Below, piece after piece: positions 60,206 to 64,000 of a stretch of 64,000 nucleotides of DNA (its first letter is position 1; every line of letters starts with the position of its first letter). The stretch comes from Betaproteobacteria bacterium. GTDB taxonomy: Bacteria > Pseudomonadota > Gammaproteobacteria > Burkholderiales > SG8-39. The notes below the pieces were generated by a model that made no database searches, was not told the origin of the DNA, and worked only from the letters and a program-made list of their open reading frames with translations. The translations under genes and the position numbers were made by a program. Location of the stretch: assembly GCA_947482825.1 (NCBI GenBank), contig CANKMT010000007.1, positions 1 through 64,000 on the forward strand, in the 5' to 3' direction.

Positions 60206-61342
60206 TTACGCCGGCACCAACCGCAGGTGCGTAATCTCCGAGGGCGCGCCCACCCGCTTTGGCGGACCCCAATACCCGGTGCCGCGGCTGGTGTAGACCC
60301 AAAGCCCGCCCAGCCTGCGCAATCCCGAGGTGAAAGGTTGTTGCATGCGGACGAAGAAATTCCACGGCCAGAACTGGCCGCCGTGCGTATGCCCGGAAAG
60401 CTGCAGGTGAAATCCCGCCGCCTCGGCCAGGACCGCCGACCGGGGCTGGTGGGCGAGCAGCAGACGCAGCGCGTCCCGGGGCGCGCCGGCCAAGGCCGCG
60501 GCCGGATCGCTGCGATGCGATTCGTCGAAGTGATGCGCGCCGAAATCGGTGACGCCGGCCACGACGACCGACTCGCCCTCATGCTCGAGCACCACGTGCT
60601 CGTTCATGAGCACGCACATCCCGAGCCTGCGCAACTCCATGACCCAACCCGCGACGCCGGAGTAGTACTCGTGGTTGCCGGTCACGAAATAACTTCCATG
60701 GCGCGACGTCAGGCGCGCGAGCGGCGCGGTATGCGTCGCGAGTTGGGCAACGCTCCCGTCGACCAGGTCACCGGTGATCGCGATCATGTCGGCTTCGAGC
60801 GCATTCACGGCGTCCACGATGGCATCGACGTAGCGCCGCCGGATGGTCGGCCCGACGTGGATGTCGCTGATCTGCGCGATCGTGAAACCATTCAGTGCAT
60901 AAGGCAGCCCGGCGATCGACACGTCCACCATGCGCACGACCGCGCGACGGCGCGCGTTGAAGAACCCCACCAGCGTGAGCCCTGCGGCCAACACCGGCAC
61001 GAGCACCGCGCTCCACGCATGGAATTGCGCCAGCGCAGCCGGATTCGGAAACCACAACTCAAGCGCAGCGATTCCCAACAGGAACACGTCGCGCAGGACC
61101 GTGAGCACAAACAGGGAAGAAAACGACCCCATTGCGATCGACCCGGCCCAGACCAAGCCGTCGGCCAGGATCCTGTGCTGTGCGCGCCGCGCGAAGAACC
61201 CCTGCGGAAGGAGGACCGCCGAAAGGACCAGCCACGCGGCCATCGTCGCGACCGCACCCGTGCCGAAGGACGCCAGGTCGGGCAGCAACCGCCATCCTGC
61301 ATAAGCGTGGAACAGGGCAAGCAGGCCGTAGATACGTACCAC
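60206..61342 (-). CDS. Membrane metallophosphoesterase
   Basis: About 378 aa. The N-terminal half has four hydrophobic segments, for example VATMAAWLVLSAVLLPQGF and AWSAVLVPVLAAGLTLVGFF. The C-terminal calcineurin-like domain has all metal motifs: QISDIHVG, GDLVDG, GNHEYY, LLLAHQPRS and LSGHTHGGQFWP. This is the YkuE/YaeI layout, whose members may act on lipid phosphates. The start is uncertain: GTG 61342 is the first in-frame option, without a clear ribosome-binding site, and the frame is open well upstream. Confidence 0.85.
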   Translation of the reverse strand: MVRIYGLLALFHAYAGWRLLPDLASFGTGAVATMAAWLVLSAVLLPQGFFARRAQHRILADGLVWAGSIAMGSFSSLFVLTVLRDVFLLGIAALELWFPNPAALAQFHAWSAVLVPVLAAGLTLVGFFNARRRAVVRMVDVSIAGLPYALNGFTIAQISDIHVGPTIRRRYVDAIVDAVNALEADMIAITGDLVDGSVAQLATHTAPLARLTSRHGSYFVTGNHEYYSGVAGWVMELRRLGMCVLMNEHVVLEHEGESVVVAGVTDFGAHHFDESHRSDPAAALAGAPRDALRLLLAHQPRSAVLAEAAGFHLQLSGHTHGGQFWPWNFFVRMQQPFTSGLRRLGGLWVYTSRGTGYWGPPKRVGAPSEITHLRLVPA

Positions 61343-61410
61343 GCGTAAGCCATTGGCGGTGTCGATCCTTGCCAGATGGGGGCGGTCCGGCGCAAGGCAA
61401 GGGCCTTCGT

Positions 61411-62127
61411 TCAGCCGCCTTTGCGAATCCAGCCCTTGATCGCCTCGACCGTTTCGCGCTCGATGCCGTTGAACCCATGATGGGCGAATGCGCCGCATTC
61501 GTCGCCGGTCGAGAAGCCGCCTTCCATGGCAATGAAATCGTTGCCGAATTTCTCGTGCGAGCGCAGCGCAGCACTGTATGGCGTCACCCGGCACCAGTCG
61601 TTGGCGTGATGGATGACAAGATGGCGATTGCGATACTGGCTGGCATCGAAAGAGTAGATCTGGGCGCGCGAAGAAGAGTGGATCGCCCCGGCGATTCTGT
61701 CCTGCAGGTAGGGCGAAAGCCTCATCGTGGGGCCCGTTCCGTTGCTGGTCCCGGCCAGATAGACCTTCGCGCCCGGAAAGCGCCGCGCGATATCGTCGAG
61801 CACCGCCTGGATGCGAGCTTCGCTGTCGCTCGCATCGGTGGTGACGGTGACGAAGTCCGGGTCGACGAAGAACTTGCGCGAACGCAGCAGGAAATTGCCG
61901 CGGTAGCTGTAAACGAGCCTGCCATCGCGCATGTACGGGTTGACCTGGCCGTTGCCGCCCGGGAACAGGATAAGCACGTACTTCGGGCTGCCGCCGGCGG
62001 AGTCGAGGATGTAGGGAACCGAATCGCCGTTCGGGTAGTGCGCGGTCGTGACGAGTTCCTCGGCCGCCCCGCACGGTTGCATGCACAGGCTCGAAACAAC
62101 CGCGAGAAGCGCGACCGCGATCTTCAT
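61411..62127 (-). CDS. Secreted alpha/beta-hydrolase-like protein
   Basis: 238-aa protein with a signal peptide (KIAVALLAVVSSLCMQPCGA) after ATG 62127, which follows GAGGTG. The nucleophile elbow is YLAGTSNGTGPT (GxSxG), with acid and base candidates in HLVIHHANDWCRV and FAHHGFNGIE. Paired Cys (CRV and DECGA) suggest a disulfide. It is a likely periplasmic esterase or lipase-like hydrolase; the substrate is unknown. It ends about 70 bp before the metallophosphoesterase start. Confidence 0.7.
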   Translation of the reverse strand: MKIAVALLAVVSSLCMQPCGAAEELVTTAHYPNGDSVPYILDSAGGSPKYVLILFPGGNGQVNPYMRDGRLVYSYRGNFLLRSRKFFVDPDFVTVTTDASDSEARIQAVLDDIARRFPGAKVYLAGTSNGTGPTMRLSPYLQDRIAGAIHSSSRAQIYSFDASQYRNRHLVIHHANDWCRVTPYSAALRSHEKFGNDFIAMEGGFSTGDECGAFAHHGFNGIERETVEAIKGWIRKGG

Positions 62128-62157
62128 GACACCTCTATCGGGCGCCTCCATGTCGTC

Positions 62158-63693
62158 CTAGGCCGGCCCCGCCTTCCAGTACCGGTCGCGCAGCAAGCGC
62201 TTGTAAAGCTTGCCCGTGGGATGGCGCGGCAGCTCGGCCTCGAAGTCGACCGATTTCGGGCACTTGACGTGCGAGAGGTTGGCCCGGCACCACGCGATCA
62301 ACTCTTCGGCCAGCGCGGGCCCGGCGGCCTCCATGTCTGCCGGTTGCACGACCGCTTTCACCTCCTCGCCGAACTCCTCGTTCGGCACGCCGATCACGGC
62401 GACGTCCATGACCTTGGGATGCGTGACCATCAGGTTCTCGATTTCCTGCGGGTAGATGTTCACGCCGCCGGAGATGATCATGAAGTGCTTGCGGTCGGTG
62501 AGGTAGAGGTAGCCTTCTTCGTCGAGGTATCCGACATCGCCGAGCGTCGACCAGCCTTCCGCGCTCTTGGACGACGCGGTTTTGGCCGGGTCCTTGTGGT
62601 ATTCGAACGCCGGTCCGTTGGCGAAGTAGATCGTGCCGGTCTCGCCCGCCGTCAGGACCCTGCCCTCATCGTCGAGGATGCGCAGTTCGCCCACCAGCGC
62701 GCGTCCCACCGTACCGGGGTGCGCTAGCCAGTCCTGCGAATTGCAGGCGACGAATCCATTGCCTTCCGTTCCCGCGTAGTACTCATACAGCACCGGGCCC
62801 CACCAGTCGATCATGGCCTCCTTGACCTGCACCGGGCAGGGTGCGGCCGCGTGGATCGCGACCTTGAGCGAATCGTGGCGATAGCGCGAGCGGACTTCGG
62901 GGGCGAGTTTTTGCATGCGCACGAACATGGTCGGCACCCACTGGCTGTGCGTGATCGAGTGGCGTTCGATCAGGGCGATCGCCTCCTCGGCATCGAAATG
63001 CTCCATCAGCACCGAAGTCCCGCCGAACCGCATCACGGTCATGTTGAAGCGCAGCGGCGCAGCGTGATACAGAGGCGCAGGCGACAGGTAGACCGAATCA
63101 TTGCCCAGGCCATAGAGCTTTGTCGCGACCATCATGAGCGTGCTCGGCGCGTCGATCGCTTCGTCGAGCAGCTCGGTCTTCACGCCCTTGGGCCGGCCGG
63201 TGGTGCCGGAGGAGTACAGCATGTCGCGCCCGGCCGATTCGTCAGCGATGCGCGAGACGGGCTGCGCATCGCGCGCTGCTTCCCACGACGCGTGTCCGGG
63301 CAGCGCGCCATTCACCGAGTACCGCGAGAGCACGCTCGGACTATTCGACAGCAGTTCGGCGGCCTGCCCGGCAAGGCTCGAGGACACGATCAACGCCTTG
63401 GCGCCGCAATCGGCGAGGATGTACTCCGCCTCCTGCGTGGACAGGCGCGAGCTCATGGCGGTAAACAGCAACCCTGAACGCTGCGCCGCGAAGCAGATCT
63501 CGAAGTAGCGCGCGTTGTTGTCCATCATCAGCGCGATCGAGTCGCCGCGCTTGAGCCCCAGGCTGCGGAACAGGTGCGCGCCCTGGTTGGAGCGGTCCTC
63601 GAGCTGGCGATAGCTTACCGACTCACCGGAGCGCGCCATGACGTAGGCGATCTTTTCGGGCGTGGCGATGGCGTGATGGAAGGGGTGGTACAT
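62158..63693 (-). CDS. AMP-dependent acyl-CoA synthetase (acid-CoA ligase)
   Basis: 511-aa adenylate-forming ligase. The P-loop is MLYSSGTTGRPKGVKTEL, A5 is YEYYAGTEGNGFVAC, A7 is GWSTLGDVGYLDEEGYLYL and A8/A10 are MIISGGVNIYPQEIENLM and LPRHPTGKLYKRLLR with the catalytic Lys. The YAGTEG form of A5 occurs in ligases for bile-acid-type, crotonobetaine and other bulky acids. The start is ATG 63693. It lies 86 bp after the CoxL-like gene on the same strand. Confidence 0.9.
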   Translation of the reverse strand: MYHPFHHAIATPEKIAYVMARSGESVSYRQLEDRSNQGAHLFRSLGLKRGDSIALMMDNNARYFEICFAAQRSGLLFTAMSSRLSTQEAEYILADCGAKALIVSSSLAGQAAELLSNSPSVLSRYSVNGALPGHASWEAARDAQPVSRIADESAGRDMLYSSGTTGRPKGVKTELLDEAIDAPSTLMMVATKLYGLGNDSVYLSPAPLYHAAPLRFNMTVMRFGGTSVLMEHFDAEEAIALIERHSITHSQWVPTMFVRMQKLAPEVRSRYRHDSLKVAIHAAAPCPVQVKEAMIDWWGPVLYEYYAGTEGNGFVACNSQDWLAHPGTVGRALVGELRILDDEGRVLTAGETGTIYFANGPAFEYHKDPAKTASSKSAEGWSTLGDVGYLDEEGYLYLTDRKHFMIISGGVNIYPQEIENLMVTHPKVMDVAVIGVPNEEFGEEVKAVVQPADMEAAGPALAEELIAWCRANLSHVKCPKSVDFEAELPRHPTGKLYKRLLRDRYWKAGPA

Positions 63694-63779
63694 GCGTCAG
63701 CCGACGATGGGCGATGGCAGTATTTTGGCTGGAGAGTCAATATTGGCGCGGCCTCCCGCAAAAATTTGGCAGCAATGCC

Positions 63780-64000
63780 TCATTTGCCGTGCAATGCCCG
63801 CCAGATCTTCTCCGAGGTCAGCGGCATGTGCAGCGTCTTTGCGCCGCGCTCACCCATGGCGTCAAGCACCGCGTTGACCGCAGCCGGCATCGCGCCATGG
63901 CAACCGGCTTCGCCGACGCCTTTTGCCCCAAGGGGGTTCAACGCGCTCGGCACCGTCTGGTCGAAAGAGGTTTCCAACTCCGGGATCGCCTCTGCCCTGG
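63780..64000 (-). CDS. Xanthine dehydrogenase-family molybdopterin subunit (CoxL-like), C-terminal fragment
   Basis: The last 73 codons of a gene that continues past the window. The segment NPLGAKGVGEAGCHGAMPAAVNAVLDAM contains GxKGxGExG (quoted: GAKGVGEAGCHGAMPAAV), with the Glu that acts as base at the molybdenum site in CoxL/XdhB-type hydroxylases. The tail TLHMPLTSEKIWRALHG is also typical. It is probably part of a CoxSML-like hydroxylase acting on an aromatic or aldehyde substrate. Confidence 0.85.
   Translation of the reverse strand, partial: RAEAIPELETSFDQTVPSALNPLGAKGVGEAGCHGAMPAAVNAVLDAMGERGAKTLHMPLTSEKIWRALHGK

Overview
The window is a high-GC, gene-dense chromosomal segment with frequent GTG/TTG starts and many 4-nt ATGA/GTGA overlaps. 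Gene content and order (hemE-priA-argS-SPOR protein-dsbA, class I PHA synthase, a LiuR-controlled leucine/isovalerate cluster, Liv-type ABC transporters next to CoA ligases, System I cytochrome c maturation) point to a betaproteobacterium, Burkholderiales-like. I see no rRNA, tRNA, CRISPR array, intact insertion sequence or prophage.

Region by region. 0-9.4 kb is housekeeping: the tail of an EVE-domain gene, hemE, a 375-bp spacer with a cluster of DnaA-box-like sites, priA, argS, a SPOR-domain protein, dsbA, a cobalamin/metal-binding protein, and phaC in the opposite direction. 9.4-21.5 kb is acyl-CoA catabolism: an MBL-fold hydrolase, a LiuR-type MerR regulator with a perfect palindromic operator, isovaleryl-CoA dehydrogenase (liuA), a nitronate monooxygenase-like protein, thiolase, SDR, a RidA/hotdog/acyl-CoA dehydrogenase/rhodanese block, and both methylcrotonyl-CoA carboxylase subunits (liuB, liuD). 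liuC and liuE are not in the cluster. 21.5-28.3 kb holds asnS, two different PIN-domain toxin-antitoxin pairs, DUF1289, a crotonase, a DsbA-family isomerase-like protein and a lipoprotein phosphatase.

28.3-38 kb is a seven-gene minus-strand operon: an AMP-forming CoA ligase, livG, livH, livM, a substrate-binding protein, livF and a PaaK-like CoA ligase. It probably imports and activates a carboxylic (perhaps aromatic) acid. A divergent Crp/Fnr regulator with a palindromic site faces it, followed by a decayed livF remnant. 38-41.2 kb looks like an imine/amino-acid module: a RidA/CnbZ-like protein, a D-amino-acid-oxidase-like flavoprotein and an ornithine cyclodeaminase/mu-crystallin homologue. 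41.2-45.3 kb carries a LysM/TPR protein, a cyclase-FHA fusion and an orphan TpsB transporter with an AT-rich, structured upstream region.

45.3-52.3 kb is the complete ccm system, split into convergent ccmABCD (+) and ccmEFGHI (-). 52.5-54.3 kb is an orphan T6SS-type FHA protein (TagH-like) whose proline-rich linker repeats an acidic-acidic-x-Thr motif. 54.3-64 kb is a second acyl-CoA region: an NDP-forming CoA ligase, VOC protein and enoyl-CoA hydratase operon, a GIY-YIG-like protein, two AMP-forming CoA ligases, a membrane metallophosphoesterase, a secreted hydrolase, and the C-terminus of a CoxL-like molybdopterin subunit running off the end.

All assignments come from reading motifs and gene context; no database search was run. 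Start codons were moved from the longest open frame where a ribosome-binding site, a signal peptide or family length supported it.
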